In this document: one piece after another, positions 9,701 to 20,634 of the stretch | Position numbering within the stretch: the first letter of the stretch is position 1 | Layout of the letters: each line of letters opens with the position of its first letter | Assembly (NCBI GenBank): GCA_016931575.1 | Contig: JAFGEO010000072.1 | Span: 1 to 64,000, forward strand | Source of the DNA: Bacteroidales bacterium | GTDB lineage: Bacteria; Bacteroidota; Bacteroidia; Bacteroidales; UBA10428 | Length of the DNA: 64,000 nt | Direction: 5' to 3' | The notes under the pieces: generated by a model | Seen by the model: only the letters and a program-made list of their open reading frames with translations | Databases searched by the model: none | What the model was told of the DNA's origin: nothing | Position numbers and translations under genes: made by a program

Positions 9701-10894
9701 ATGAATATTGTTAAGGTAGAAAGAAAAAAAGGGAAGAAAGATTTTATCAGCGTAGCGAAGATCCTCTATAAGGATGACCCGGTGTGGGTATGTCCCCTTG
9801 ATAAGGATATCGACGCCATTTTCGATCCCAAAAAAAACACCTATTACAAGCACGGTATTGCAGAAAGGTGGATCCTGAAGGACGATCAGGGCAAATTAAT
9901 TGGCCGGATCGCTGCATTCATTAATTATAAAACCGCCAAAACAGAATACCAGCCCACCGGGGGCATTGGTTTTTTTGAATGCACCGACAATCAGGAAGCA
10001 GCAAATCTGCTTTTTGATACTGCCAGGCAGTGGCTGACAGATCAGGGTATGCAGGCCATGGACGGGCCCATCAATTTTGGGGAACGCGATAGTTATTGGG
10101 GCCTCCTGGTCGAGGGTTTTACCCATCCTTCCTATGAAATTGCCTATAATCACCACTATTACCAGAACTTATTCGAGAACTACGGCTTTCAGGTTTTCTT
10201 CAAACAGGAGGGCTTTCATCTGGATACCACTAAGGAGATGGATGAGCGTTTTATTAAGATTGCCGATTGGGTAGCCAAAAAGCCCGGGTATGAGTTCAAG
10301 CATTTCAGCTGGAAAGAGGAGGAGAAGTTTATCAACGACTTTGCAGAGGTCTTCAACCAGGCCTGGGCCACTCTGATCGAGAACTTTGAACCCCTCAAGA
10401 TCGAATATATACGAAAAACTCTTAAGAAAGCCAGGATCATCCTTGAGGAACAGTTCATCTGGTTTGCCTATAAAGACGGTCGGCCCATTGCCATTTATAT
10501 GATGTATCCCGATGTAAACCAGATTCTGAAACACCTGGATGGAAGGATGCACATCTGGAACATGCTTAAATTTCTCTATCTGAAGCAGAGAAAAACCATG
10601 ACCCGTGCCCGTGGAATGTTAATGGGAGTGGTCCCGGAGTATCAGAATAAGGGAATCGAATCAGCCTTTATCCGGGAAGTACGAAGAGTAATCGACCGGA
10701 AAAAGCAATATAGGGAAATTGAGTTTTCCTGGGTAGGGGATTTCAATCCGCGTATGCGCAGGATCTTTGTGTCTGTGGGCTGTGTGTCAGTGAAACACTA
10801 CATCACCTATCGCTACCTCTTCGACCGGAATGCACCGTTTAAACGCTATCCTATCCAGGAACTGAAGGAACATCCGGCAACCGAAAAAGATTAA
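9701..10894 (+). CDS. GNAT-like acyltransferase family protein
   Basis: A 397-aa soluble protein without signal peptide. The C-terminal half carries a GNAT-like acyl-CoA loop, GVVPEYQNKGIESAFIRE (about 308-325), and the following aromatic-rich segment resembles the end of an acetyltransferase fold. The N-terminal half (ILYKDDPVWVCPLDKD, GRIAAFINYK) looks like a second, degenerate GNAT module, as in other Bacteroidota proteins of this length. It sits between an acyl-CoA synthetase and a CrtI-type oxidoreductase, six bases before the latter. Transfer of an acyl group onto a lipid or amine precursor is an inference from this context. The substrate is unknown. Confidence 0.7.
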   Translation: MNIVKVERKKGKKDFISVAKILYKDDPVWVCPLDKDIDAIFDPKKNTYYKHGIAERWILKDDQGKLIGRIAAFINYKTAKTEYQPTGGIGFFECTDNQEAANLLFDTARQWLTDQGMQAMDGPINFGERDSYWGLLVEGFTHPSYEIAYNHHYYQNLFENYGFQVFFKQEGFHLDTTKEMDERFIKIADWVAKKPGYEFKHFSWKEEEKFINDFAEVFNQAWATLIENFEPLKIEYIRKTLKKARIILEEQFIWFAYKDGRPIAIYMMYPDVNQILKHLDGRMHIWNMLKFLYLKQRKTMTRARGMLMGVVPEYQNKGIESAFIREVRRVIDRKKQYREIEFSWVGDFNPRMRRIFVSVGCVSVKHYITYRYLFDRNAPFKRYPIQELKEHPATEKD

Positions 10895-10900
10895 TAGATT

Positions 10901-12343
10901 ATGGAGAAACAATACGATGTGATCATCATTGGTGGCGGACTTGGAGGTCTGACTGCTGGCGCCAAACTGGCTAAAGAAGGAAAAAAAGTCCTGCTCATTG
11001 AGCAGCATTTAATACCCGGGGGGTGTGCCACCACGTTCAGGCGGAAGGATTTCCGCTTTGAGGTCGGTCTCCACGAAATGGACGGCCTTCACAAGGCCGA
11101 TATGAAGACCCGGGTATTCCGCGATCTCGGGGTATTCGATCATGTTGAATTCTTAAGGGTACCCGAATTCTTCCGCTTTATACATAAGGACACCGACATA
11201 GTAGTTCCTCACAACCCGGAAGAAGCGAAAGCCATCCTGAAAAAGCATTTCCCGGAAGAAGGGCAGGGAATCGACAGCTTTTTTGATCGCCTATTGAATG
11301 CGCGAAGGTATTTAAAAACAGAAGCAGACCAACCCGAGATCAGCATCGGTGAATATTTGGATAAGATCATTGATACGGATGAGCTGAAGCTCATCCTGCT
11401 AGGTAATCTGGGCTATTTCGGGGATGATCCCTATGCCTTGTCACTGAACTACTATGCCATTGCCGAAGGAAGCTACTATGAAGGGGGCGGGAATTTTATC
11501 AAGGGCGGCTCGCAAAACCTATCCGATTACCTCGCCGGTATGATCACCGGCAACGGAGGCGAAGTGCTCCTGCGTCATAAGGCAGAGAAAATCCTGGTGG
11601 AGGAAGGGAAGGCAGTAGGGGTTGCGTACCATAAGAAGAATTCGGAGGAAATGCTGGAAGCCCGTGCTTCCCATATCATTGCCAACGCATCTGTTCCAAC
11701 AGTTGTGAACCAAATGCTGCCCGGCGAAGTGACAGCTGAACTTAAAGAGCAGCTCCGGCAAAGAGAAGTAGGCGCTTCCCTGCTCACCATTTATTTTGGT
11801 TTTAACAAGTCCGTAAAAGAGCTGGGGTTCAATAATTATTCTGTCTTTGTATTTGATGATTCCATTGATACGCCACACGATATTATCAACAACAACCATG
11901 CAGACTTCAGTACCCGCAGCTTCACCTTTGTGGATTATGGGCAGCTGGATTCAGGCTTGGCCCCCGAAGGAAAATCCGTTGGGGTGATCTGCACCATCGA
12001 TTACGCCAAAGACTGGGAGTCACTCAGCCGGGAAGAATACAAGACAAAAAAGGAAGAGGTCGCCCGGGAGTTTATCACCCGCCTGGAGAAACTGATCCCC
12101 GGTGTGAAAGAACACATTGAATACTACGAAGTGGGTACCTCAAAAACCGTGGAACGTTTCACCCTTAATCCGGAGGGCGCCGTTTACGGCTTTTCCCAAA
12201 CCCCTGAGCGGGTGCGGCTTGATCCCCTGAAGCCCATTGAAAACCTGTACTTTGCTTCTGCCTGGACGAAAGTCGGGGGCGGATTCACGGGTGCGATCAT
12301 GAATGGGTATCTGAGTGCGTATGAGATTATTCGGAAAGGGTAG
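10901..12343 (+). CDS. FAD-dependent oxidoreductase, phytoene desaturase/retinol saturase-like
   Basis: A 480-aa flavoprotein. The N-terminus has the dinucleotide-binding fingerprint IIIGGGLGGLTAGAKLAKEG (8-27), then IEQHLIPGGCATTFRRKDF, a CrtI/CrtISO-type flavin contact. The C-terminus ends with LYFASAWTKVGGGFTGAIMN, the second FAD contact of this family. Relatives desaturate or isomerise carotenoids or saturate the 13,14 bond of retinol. No phytoene synthase or other carotenoid gene is nearby. Operon partners are an acyl-CoA synthetase and an acyltransferase-like protein, so a polyunsaturated or isoprenoid-like lipid chain is a fair guess at the substrate. No terminator is obvious after it. 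Confidence 0.85.
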   Translation: MEKQYDVIIIGGGLGGLTAGAKLAKEGKKVLLIEQHLIPGGCATTFRRKDFRFEVGLHEMDGLHKADMKTRVFRDLGVFDHVEFLRVPEFFRFIHKDTDIVVPHNPEEAKAILKKHFPEEGQGIDSFFDRLLNARRYLKTEADQPEISIGEYLDKIIDTDELKLILLGNLGYFGDDPYALSLNYYAIAEGSYYEGGGNFIKGGSQNLSDYLAGMITGNGGEVLLRHKAEKILVEEGKAVGVAYHKKNSEEMLEARASHIIANASVPTVVNQMLPGEVTAELKEQLRQREVGASLLTIYFGFNKSVKELGFNNYSVFVFDDSIDTPHDIINNNHADFSTRSFTFVDYGQLDSGLAPEGKSVGVICTIDYAKDWESLSREEYKTKKEEVAREFITRLEKLIPGVKEHIEYYEVGTSKTVERFTLNPEGAVYGFSQTPERVRLDPLKPIENLYFASAWTKVGGGFTGAIMNGYLSAYEIIRKG

Positions 12344-14277
<1,934 letters not shown>

Positions 14278-14305
14278 ATAGAAACTGCCACGAATTACCT
14301 GAATT

Positions 14306-14653
14306 CTACAGGGCAATTACCTTATCCGCCAGTTTCTGAAGCTCTAGGATGTTCATCATGGTTCCGGCTAAACCGGCTTCCATTTTATCCATCAGGTTAA
14401 AATAATTAAGGCAGGTTTTACAGGCAATCAGCTTAACACCTTTTTGCTCAAGGACTTTTAGCGTGTCGATTACCGGAGAGCCCTCACAAATCAGTTTTAC
14501 GCCGGCATTGTAGAACACCATGAATTTCGGCAGATCATTTTCTTCGCTGATGAGCTTCAGGTAATTCGTAATTAACTGGATACCTAATGTTTCGTCTCCG
14601 GCTCCCATGCCATTGCGGGATACCTGGATGAGGGTATTTTTTAGGTTTTGCAT
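14306..14653 (-). CDS. DsrE-family protein, YedF C-terminal type
   Basis: A 115-aa single-domain protein of the DsrE/DsrF fold. It resembles the C-terminal half of YedF, a protein linked to sulfur relay and selenium metabolism: MGAGDETLGIQLITNYL (16-32), FMVFYNAGVKLICEGS (44-59), GVKLIACKTCLNYFNL (72-87). Two cysteines (CKTC) sit where DsrE-type proteins carry their reactive thiol. The TusA-like N-terminal domain of full YedF is absent, so this is a stand-alone module. It begins three bases after the end of the interrupted gene 14657-15094 and probably shares its transcript. Confidence 0.8.
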   Translation of the reverse strand: MQNLKNTLIQVSRNGMGAGDETLGIQLITNYLKLISEENDLPKFMVFYNAGVKLICEGSPVIDTLKVLEQKGVKLIACKTCLNYFNLMDKMEAGLAGTMMNILELQKLADKVIAL

Positions 14654-14656
14654 AGC

Positions 14657-15094
14657 TTATGAACGTGTATATCCTGCAAAAATAATTTTTCTTCCCAACA
14701 AGTAAATCTTCGTATACTGATTCACTGCGGTTTTCAGAGGGACGGGGAATTTCTGATCGATAGTATCAAATTCAATAGTTTCCTGCTTATATCGAGGGTC
14801 ATAATTCATGGCTTCCCTGATCAACTTATCATGCTGATACAGAGTGTCTGTTTTCGTTTTCAAACTTTCAAGCAGTTAATGCTCCATACTATCGGAAAAC
14901 AAAACCTGGTAAAGACTGTCATTCACGCTGAACAGATCGGCCAGCGCTTGTTCGGGCCCATAATACCCCGGTATTTCGAACAGAACAATTTCAGGTTTGT
15001 ATTTTTTCCCGCTCCTGATCGGAGGGTGCTTGATTGAATACAGGATAAGCATACTGAGACTACTACAGATGATCAGGAATTGTCTAATGGGCAT
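14657..15094 (-). pseudogene. unrecognised membrane-anchored protein, interrupted by an in-frame stop
   Basis: Two consecutive open stretches lie in the same frame. The first (15094 to 14876, 72 codons) begins with a hydrophobic N-terminal segment, FLIICSSLSMLILYSI, and ends in SMEH followed by TAA at 14878-14876. The frame then stays open for another 72 codons to the stop at 14657, with a TTG at 14863 that could restart translation. A single base change or assembly error would join them into one protein of about 145 aa. No family was recognised. Readthrough or restart are alternatives to gene decay. The DsrE gene follows three bases later. Confidence 0.55.
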
Positions 15095-15250
15095 TTTTTA
15101 GAGGATTCAGGATTTCAATTGTTAAAATCCTGAACAAGATAGGATTATTTTGGAGAAGCTTCGAATAGGCATCGGTCTCATCTCACAGCATGGTGCAAGT
15201 ATTCGGACTTGTTCCCTCTCTATACTCAAAACTCACACTCCCCTCTGGTT
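15095..15250. other. short intergenic region, nothing recognised
   Basis: Spacer between the comM stop and the interrupted gene. No promoter of the TAnnTTTG type, hairpin with T-run or small gene was found. Confidence 0.3.
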
Positions 15251-16789
15251 TCATCCTGCCCAATTCTCCCGGTCCAGGCTCCTGTACTGGATCGCCTCCG
15301 CCAAATGGGCCGGTTCGATCTCCTTTTTCCCGTCCAGGTCGGCAATCGTTCTTGACACCTTCAGGATCCGGTCGTAGGCCCTTGCTGAAAGACCCAGGCG
15401 TTCCATGGCCGTTTTCAGGATTGCAGCACCTTCCTGGTCGATGGTGCAGATGCGCTGCAGGATGGAGGAGCTCATCTGGGCGTTGCAGTGGATTCCGGGG
15501 TAATCCACGAAACGTTCTTCCTGTATGGCCCGGGCGGCGCTTGTCCGTTGCCGGACCACCTCGCTGCTTTCGCTTTTTCGCATCTCGGAAAGTTTGCTGA
15601 AGGGTACGGGAACCACTTCGATATGAATGTCGATGCGGTCGAGCAGGGGGCCTGAAATGCGGTTCAGGTATTTTTGTACAATGCCGGCACCGCACAGGCA
15701 TTCTTTTTCCGGGTGGTTATAGTATCCGCAGGGGCAGGGATTCATGGAGGCCACCAGCATAAAACTTGCCGGGTAGTCGACAGTATATTTCGACCGGGAA
15801 ATGGTAATACACCGGTCTTCGAGCGGCTGGCGCAGGACTTCCAGTACCGTTCGCTTGAATTCCGGAAGCTCATCCAGGAACAGCACGCCATTATGTGCCA
15901 GCGAGATCTCTCCCGGCTGGGGGTAGGAACCCCCGCCCACCAGGGCAATATCAGAAACTGTATGATGGGGCGAGCGGTAGGGTCGCTGGGTGACCAGGGA
16001 TGAATCCTTTTGCAGGTGTCCGGCCACAGAGTGGATTTTGGTTGTTTCCAGCGCTTCATGCAGGCTCAGGGGTGGAATGATGGTAGGCAGCCGTTTGGCG
16101 AGCATCGTCTTTCCGGCCCCGGGGGGACCTACCATAATGAGGTTATGTCCTCCGGCAGCTGCGATCTCCAGCGCCCGTTTCACATTTTCCTGGCCCTTGA
16201 CATCCAGCAGATCCACCTCGTAGTTATTGAGGTTATTGAAAAATTCTTTGCGGGTGTCGACATAGGTAGGTTCCAGGGAGATTTCTCCGTTGAGAAAGCG
16301 GATAACCTCCAACAGGGAGTCTACGCCATATACATTGAACTTATCTACTACGGCTGCTTCCCGGGCATTTTCTTTCGGAAGGATAAAGCCTTTAAAGCCC
16401 TGCTTTCGGGCTTCGATAGCAATGGGGAGGATGCCTTTTACCGGATGGATGGAGCCGTCGAGCGACAGCTCACCCATCAGGAGATAATCTTCGAGCTTCT
16501 CCGGATTAAGTTGTTCCGAAGCAGCCAGGATGCCGATTGCAAAGGGCAGGTCGTATGCTGAACCTTCCTTGCGGATATCAGCCGGTGCCATGTTGATTAC
16601 GATCCGGTACCGGGGCCACTTATAACCCATGTGTTTGATGGCGGATTCCACCCGTTGTTTACTTTCTTTAACGGCATTGTCAGGAAGTCCCACCAGGGAA
16701 AAATTGATCCCCTTACCCATATCTACTTCAATGGTGATGATCGCGGCATCGATGCCAAAGACGGCGGAGGCGTAAGTTTTCGCTAGCAT
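15251..16789 (-). CDS. comM: YifB/ComM family Mg-chelatase-like AAA+ ATPase
   Basis: A 512-aa AAA+ helicase. ComM promotes branch migration during natural transformation, and homologues are widespread in non-competent species too. The N-terminal Lon-protease-like domain ([18 protein letters not shown], about 34-51) has the family start. Walker A is [15 protein letters not shown] (about 220-234), Walker B is [10 protein letters not shown] (about 304-313) and the sensor region reads [15 protein letters not shown]. The C-terminal Mg-chelatase-like domain ([19 protein letters not shown]) is complete. The gene lies downstream of the four-helix-bundle gene on the same strand, with an octamer array filling most of the gap before its start. 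Confidence 0.94.
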   Translation of the reverse strand: MLAKTYASAVFGIDAAIITIEVDMGKGINFSLVGLPDNAVKESKQRVESAIKHMGYKWPRYRIVINMAPADIRKEGSAYDLPFAIGILAASEQLNPEKLEDYLLMGELSLDGSIHPVKGILPIAIEARKQGFKGFILPKENAREAAVVDKFNVYGVDSLLEVIRFLNGEISLEPTYVDTRKEFFNNLNNYEVDLLDVKGQENVKRALEIAAAGGHNLIMVGPPGAGKTMLAKRLPTIIPPLSLHEALETTKIHSVAGHLQKDSSLVTQRPYRSPHHTVSDIALVGGGSYPQPGEISLAHNGVLFLDELPEFKRTVLEVLRQPLEDRCITISRSKYTVDYPASFMLVASMNPCPCGYYNHPEKECLCGAGIVQKYLNRISGPLLDRIDIHIEVVPVPFSKLSEMRKSESSEVVRQRTSAARAIQEERFVDYPGIHCNAQMSSSILQRICTIDQEGAAILKTAMERLGLSARAYDRILKVSRTIADLDGKKEIEPAHLAEAIQYRSLDRENWAG

Positions 16790-16823
16790 GGTAGAAGTTT
16801 TTGGTTAGTTGATTGTTGGTGGT

Positions 16824-16878
16824 TTATAGGTGTATAGGTGTCTAGGTGTCTAGGGATCTAGGGGTCTAGGAGTTTGGG
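16824..16878 (-). repeat. octamer array, left arm of an inverted pair
   Basis: Seven units in strict 8-base register on the plus strand: TTATAGG, TGTATAGG, TGTCTAGG twice, GATCTAGG, GGTCTAGG and AGTTTGGG. Its complement is the CCTAGAN family. It begins 11 bases after the four-helix-bundle stop and runs towards comM, so it would be the spacer of a joint transcript. It is inverted relative to the array at 17355-17434. Confidence 0.85.
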
Positions 16879-16889
16879 TTCATTGGGAA

Positions 16890-17267
16890 TTAGGGGGAGG
16901 GTGGAGGTTTTTCGGGATTTCTGAGTTTTCGTATGAGTGCACTCAGGACTTTTTCAGTTTCAGTTAATTTTTGCTCAAATTTATTTTGGTAGATTTCTTT
17001 AATGTATTCAAGTCGTCTTGCAAGAGTTTGCTGATATTGCAATTCTTTTAAGGAGGCATAAGCTATTACGAGGAACCTGACGTATTCTCGCTTTGTTTCC
17101 CGGGCACAGCCTTCAACAATGTTGGAAGCGACAGAGACACCTGCTCTGCGCATTTGGGAAGTCAGACCGTAGATTTCATGCTTTGGAAATTCCGAGGTCA
17201 ATTTGTAAGTAAGAAGCGCTACCTCATCAGCAAGCTGATAAGCGCGCAATTCATTGTGATCTCTCAT
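16890..17267 (-). CDS. four-helix-bundle protein, 23S rRNA-IVS (S23) family
   Basis: A 125-aa protein of the family first seen in intervening sequences of 23S rRNA genes and now found as free-standing copies in Bacteroidota. The family hallmark is clear: FPKHEIYGLTSQMRRAGVSV (32-51) followed by ASNIVEGCARETKREYVRFL (52-71). The rest is helical and rich in charged residues, with a proline-rich tail. The biochemical role is unknown; related proteins (bAvd) assist reverse transcriptases in diversity-generating retroelements, but no reverse transcriptase or rRNA is here. It is enclosed by inverted octamer arrays at 16824-16878 and 17355-17434, which gives the segment a cassette-like appearance. 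Confidence 0.88.
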   Translation of the reverse strand: MRDHNELRAYQLADEVALLTYKLTSEFPKHEIYGLTSQMRRAGVSVASNIVEGCARETKREYVRFLVIAYASLKELQYQQTLARRLEYIKEIYQNKFEQKLTETEKVLSALIRKLRNPEKPPPSP

Positions 17268-17354
17268 TATTTTTCAATTTACCAATAACGTTATTCTCAA
17301 TATTATTCTTCAGATATGCAACCCTCCAGACCTACTACCTTCAAACAAATCCAT

Positions 17355-17434
17355 CCCTAAATACCCAGATCCCTAGACCCCTAGATCCCTAGATCCCTAA
17401 ACCCCTAGACCCCTAGACCCCTAGACCCCTGAAA
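17355..17434 (+). repeat. octamer array, right arm of an inverted pair
   Basis: Ten units in unbroken 8-base register: CCCTAAAT, ACCCAGAT, CCCTAGAC, CCCTAGAT twice, CCCTAAAC, CCCTAGAC three times and CCCTGAAA. It lies about 87 bases upstream of the four-helix-bundle start and is flanked by CCACCAACA- and CCAACCATT-like text, as in the array at 1-230. Confidence 0.9.
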
Positions 17435-17708
17435 CCTATTCCACCAACACCCATCCTCCTCCAACCATTAATTGAAGCAGCATTCATCATTCAAAGTAGC
17501 TAAAACTCCTGACTCCCCCAATTTCCACTATCGACGATAAACGTCCGGCAAATCTGTTATAGGTTCAAAGATAAATTTCTTAAGTCAAAAAACCAATTAA
17601 AAAACCATGGACTTAAAAAAGCATTAATCCTGGCATTAAAAATCAAGCAAGATCAGATCCAGCGCTAAAAGGCTACTAATTAAAGCGCTAACATCAATAC
17701 ACCTCATC
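17435..17708. other. intergenic region right of the octamer array
   Basis: A+T-rich text with no credible coding sequence and no clear terminator. The sequence from about 17565 contains several short A-runs but no hairpin followed by a T-run. Confidence 0.35.
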
Positions 17709-18185
17709 CTAAAACTTCCACCCAAGCCCTGCACTAATGACAGAGCTTTCAGTTCCTAATCCCAGTCTGAATACCGGGCCTTTTCCGGGAGGTTCGATGC
17801 GCAGGCCGATCATGACCAGGGGCATCAATTGGGGTTTGAGGTAATCTTCCTCAGCGATGCTATCCCAGGCTTTTCGCACCATAAAATTCAAGCCCAAACC
17901 GGCTTCAAAGTGAATCCAGCGGACTCCGTAAATATATTGCACACTGCCAATCAGGTTTGCATTGCTTTCTGCTATAAAATCAACTACCCATCCAAATCCG
18001 GCCCTATAGTTCAGATGTGATCTATTAAATTCGCGGAAGGTTCTTTCATAATTGGCATTGAGACCGATAATGCCAAAATCGACATGAATGACATTCATTG
18101 CTGCCCGGGGGTGAAGGGTATCAAGCTGGCCGAAGCAATTAAACGCCGGCAGGGCCAAAAGTGCGAGTAGGCATAGTTTTTTCAT
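17709..18185 (-). CDS. small secreted outer-membrane beta-barrel-like protein
   Basis: A 158-aa protein with a clean Sec signal peptide (KKLCLLALLALPAFNCFG, cleavage near residue 19). The mature part alternates hydrophobic and polar residues with aromatic girdles (NYERTFREF, LNYRAGFGW, WIHFEAGLGLNF) and ends in GLGWKF, a terminal Phe typical of outer-membrane barrels. No specific family was recognised. It stands alone between repeat-rich DNA and the DUF5723 gene. It could be a small porin-like or structural outer-membrane protein. Confidence 0.65.
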   Translation of the reverse strand: MKKLCLLALLALPAFNCFGQLDTLHPRAAMNVIHVDFGIIGLNANYERTFREFNRSHLNYRAGFGWVVDFIAESNANLIGSVQYIYGVRWIHFEAGLGLNFMVRKAWDSIAEEDYLKPQLMPLVMIGLRIEPPGKGPVFRLGLGTESSVISAGLGWKF

Positions 18186-18500
18186 ACCTTGTTTTATTGA
18201 GTTTTCTTCCGGGAAAGTACAAAATCCTGAGGACAGGTATTAACAGAAAATGTAAACAAAAAAGTGATCGATACCCGGGATGCCAAAGCTATATGACTCT
18301 TAATAGCCTTTGAAACAGGCATTTAAAATCGTCAAAGGGGATGGGATTGCAGCTGTTTTGAGAGGTTAAAAGATCCTGTCCGGAATTTCAGAGCTGTGGT
18401 CACCATATGGATTATTATCCCGACAATGTTTTGTTGATGCTGGCAACTCTAAGCAACCATGCAGGAATCTCCTTAAGGGTTTATCAGGCTTTCCGGGAGC
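18186..18500. other. intergenic region, possible upstream promoter elements
   Basis: No credible gene. On the minus strand TAGCTTTG (18284-18291) matches the -7 consensus about 100 bases upstream of the small barrel protein, but no TTG is well placed before it. Confidence 0.3.
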
Positions 18501-19916
18501 TTACCGCCTTTTTTTCTGGCGTTGTAGCTCGTCCATATAAGCAGGGCAGGTCACAGCTCCCGGAGAGGAATAATGTTCCGGGCGTTCTTTCTTTTCACTA
18601 CATCCCAGGTTAATATTCAACCCAAAGCGCAGGTTGAGGTTTCGGGCGGTCAGCGGCCAGATCAGACCGGTCAGGTTATCGGTTACTGCATAGAATTGCA
18701 CGGGGCCTCTGCCGACAGAAAGGCCCAGTCCCAGATTGTTAAACGATCGGTACATCAGCGAATAGCTGGCGATCAGGTGAAAATTACGGAGTGGGCTGTA
18801 ATCAAGAGACAAGGTCAGGGAAGGCATGAACTTGGTACGGTAGACCGTGGTTGCTGTCATAACTCCTGCAGTTAATCGGTTTGAAAGCCCATACTGACCG
18901 GCCAGGTAAGCTTTGAGGGGCAACATGGTAATGAAATTCTCGTGGGTAATTTCGAGGTGTATGGTGTCCATGATGGATCCGATGATATTTATTGAGTCGG
19001 CGAGAATTCCTTCATAGGTGAACTGTCCATCGTAGAAAATATTTGAAACATCAGAGCGCCACCTAATGAATCCCAGGTCCAGGATACTCCCTGAAATCTG
19101 TGTGCGGCCATCCAGCTCATAGATGAATCCGGCATCGACCGCCAGTCCCCAGTTGCTGGAGTTCATAAGGTACCGGTAAATGCTTAAATCGGGGACCGGC
19201 TCGAAGGTCATCGTATTACTCCGGCCATTGTTCAGGTTCGGGATAATCGGGGCAGACATATTTGCCCTGACGTTGCCTTCAAGAGTAAGTGTATAAATTG
19301 CGGAATCGGTGAAAAGGGAGACATCTGACTCCGGCACCCCCAGGTAGGCTTTCCCAAAAAGGAGTTTTCCCTTTACTCCCCAGAATCCGTCGAAATCTCC
19401 CTGCTTTGAATACCCCAGGGCATACTCACGATAGTGATTGGCATAGGTTGAGGTACCCCGGGTACCGGCATGTTCATTCACAAATTGGGTATTTCCTTCC
19501 CAGGGTAATTGAAAAGCCTCCTTGGAAAAGGTAACAGGAAGATTCACTTTTTCATTTATTGAAAAATTGAAGTAGTGCCCCCCTTGCTGGTAACCAAGGG
19601 CCAGGATGCTGGTTTGAACCTCTGCCCCGATAAGAGTCCGCCGGCCCATGCGTTCAACGACCCGGTCAATCCGGAGTTCGGCTGTTGAGGGATTCGTAAT
19701 AGTAATCAGGTTGTTAAAGCTAAAAGCTGAGTTAGCGTAATTCACATGGAGGGAAGAGAGTACGGGAATCCCAATAAACCAGGTACAGGGCGACTGTATC
19801 GCGGGATTCAAAAAGTTACTCTGGGGTACATACTGCATTTGGTAGAGGGTATGGTTTTGCTGCCCGTATGTAAAGGCGGGTAGCAGCAGGAACCATACAA
19901 GAATTCTATAAGGCAT
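18501..19916 (-). CDS. DUF5723-like outer-membrane protein
   Basis: A 471-aa secreted protein with an N-terminal signal peptide (ILVWFLLLPAFTYGQQ, cleavage near residue 19). The mature start, MQYVPQSNFLNPAIQSPCTW, resembles the PorP/SprF-DUF5723 group of Bacteroidota outer-membrane barrels, whose members begin with a similar Asn-Pro-Ala segment. Many amphipathic beta strands follow. The C-terminal region becomes polar and ends QRQKKRR, unusual for a barrel end and perhaps a periplasmic tail. The gene follows a lipoprotein gene by 10 bases, so the two are probably one operon exporting paired envelope proteins. Function unknown. Confidence 0.75.
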   Translation of the reverse strand: MPYRILVWFLLLPAFTYGQQNHTLYQMQYVPQSNFLNPAIQSPCTWFIGIPVLSSLHVNYANSAFSFNNLITITNPSTAELRIDRVVERMGRRTLIGAEVQTSILALGYQQGGHYFNFSINEKVNLPVTFSKEAFQLPWEGNTQFVNEHAGTRGTSTYANHYREYALGYSKQGDFDGFWGVKGKLLFGKAYLGVPESDVSLFTDSAIYTLTLEGNVRANMSAPIIPNLNNGRSNTMTFEPVPDLSIYRYLMNSSNWGLAVDAGFIYELDGRTQISGSILDLGFIRWRSDVSNIFYDGQFTYEGILADSINIIGSIMDTIHLEITHENFITMLPLKAYLAGQYGLSNRLTAGVMTATTVYRTKFMPSLTLSLDYSPLRNFHLIASYSLMYRSFNNLGLGLSVGRGPVQFYAVTDNLTGLIWPLTARNLNLRFGLNINLGCSEKKERPEHYSSPGAVTCPAYMDELQRQKKRR

Positions 19917-19926
19917 GTACGTTCGT

Positions 19927-20634
19927 TTAAGGAGTTATTGGTATTATCAGATCACCCCGCAAACCTATTTCCAGTTCAATGCCGTTCCAGGAATATACTT
20001 TAAGGGTATCCACATCTTCAGTATAGGTGTCAAGGTGGACATAAACTCTTATTTCGGTTACATTCATTAAATCATCGACCTGGCTGGCATAGTAATGCGT
20101 ATAAATGGTTTCTTCAGTGGGTTCATCGATGATCCCCTCCCCGTTTGAATTTGGGGCCGGTATCTGTGCCTTTCCGGAATGGATCAGCGAGTCAACTACC
20201 TGGTCATTATCATCGAGCAGGTATCCCTGGACCTCAATAGAAACCGGGATGTTGTTCTTAATGATAGTTTTAATCATGGCATGTTCAACATTCTCCGATT
20301 GTTCGAAGATGGTACGGAGACTTACCGGTTCATGAAAGTAGGCTGTATATCCGAGTTCGGGGCGGAAAAAAGTCCGGGTATCATTGTAAATAAGGATTAG
20401 TGTATCCAGGTCCCCAGCCTGGAGAAGGCTGTCAGGAATTTCATAATTCCACAGAGAGTCAGGAGGCATAATATCTTCCAGGGTATAGGAAAGTGAGCCG
20501 ACAGGGACTGAAAAGCTTGGCAGGTAGTTAATACTATCAATAGTCTCCAGTTCCTTTAGATCTTTGATGCAGGAGAACAACAATGCCAGTGGGAGTAGGT
20601 AGGCCATCAGCAGGTATCGTAACTTTTTTTTCAT
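19927..20634 (-). CDS. lipoprotein of unknown function
   Basis: A 235-aa protein with a lipoprotein signal (LLMAYLLPLALLFSCIKD, lipobox Cys at about residue 22). The mature protein starts with a charged tether and then reads as a beta-rich domain with repeated Asp/Glu-Thr pairs. No known family was recognised. It is the first gene of a two-gene unit with the DUF5723 protein. A surface or periplasmic partner of that barrel is the simplest guess from context. Confidence 0.7.
   Translation of the reverse strand: MKKKLRYLLMAYLLPLALLFSCIKDLKELETIDSINYLPSFSVPVGSLSYTLEDIMPPDSLWNYEIPDSLLQAGDLDTLILIYNDTRTFFRPELGYTAYFHEPVSLRTIFEQSENVEHAMIKTIIKNNIPVSIEVQGYLLDDNDQVVDSLIHSGKAQIPAPNSNGEGIIDEPTEETIYTHYYASQVDDLMNVTEIRVYVHLDTYTEDVDTLKVYSWNGIELEIGLRGDLIIPITP

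Noticed and set aside
15183-15701. Proline/arginine-rich frames on both strands within comM
   Set aside because: Compositional shadows of the G+C-rich comM coding sequence.
16890-17267. 23S rRNA intervening sequence or diversity-generating retroelement
   Set aside because: The four-helix-bundle gene suggested both, but no rRNA, reverse transcriptase or template/variable repeat is present.
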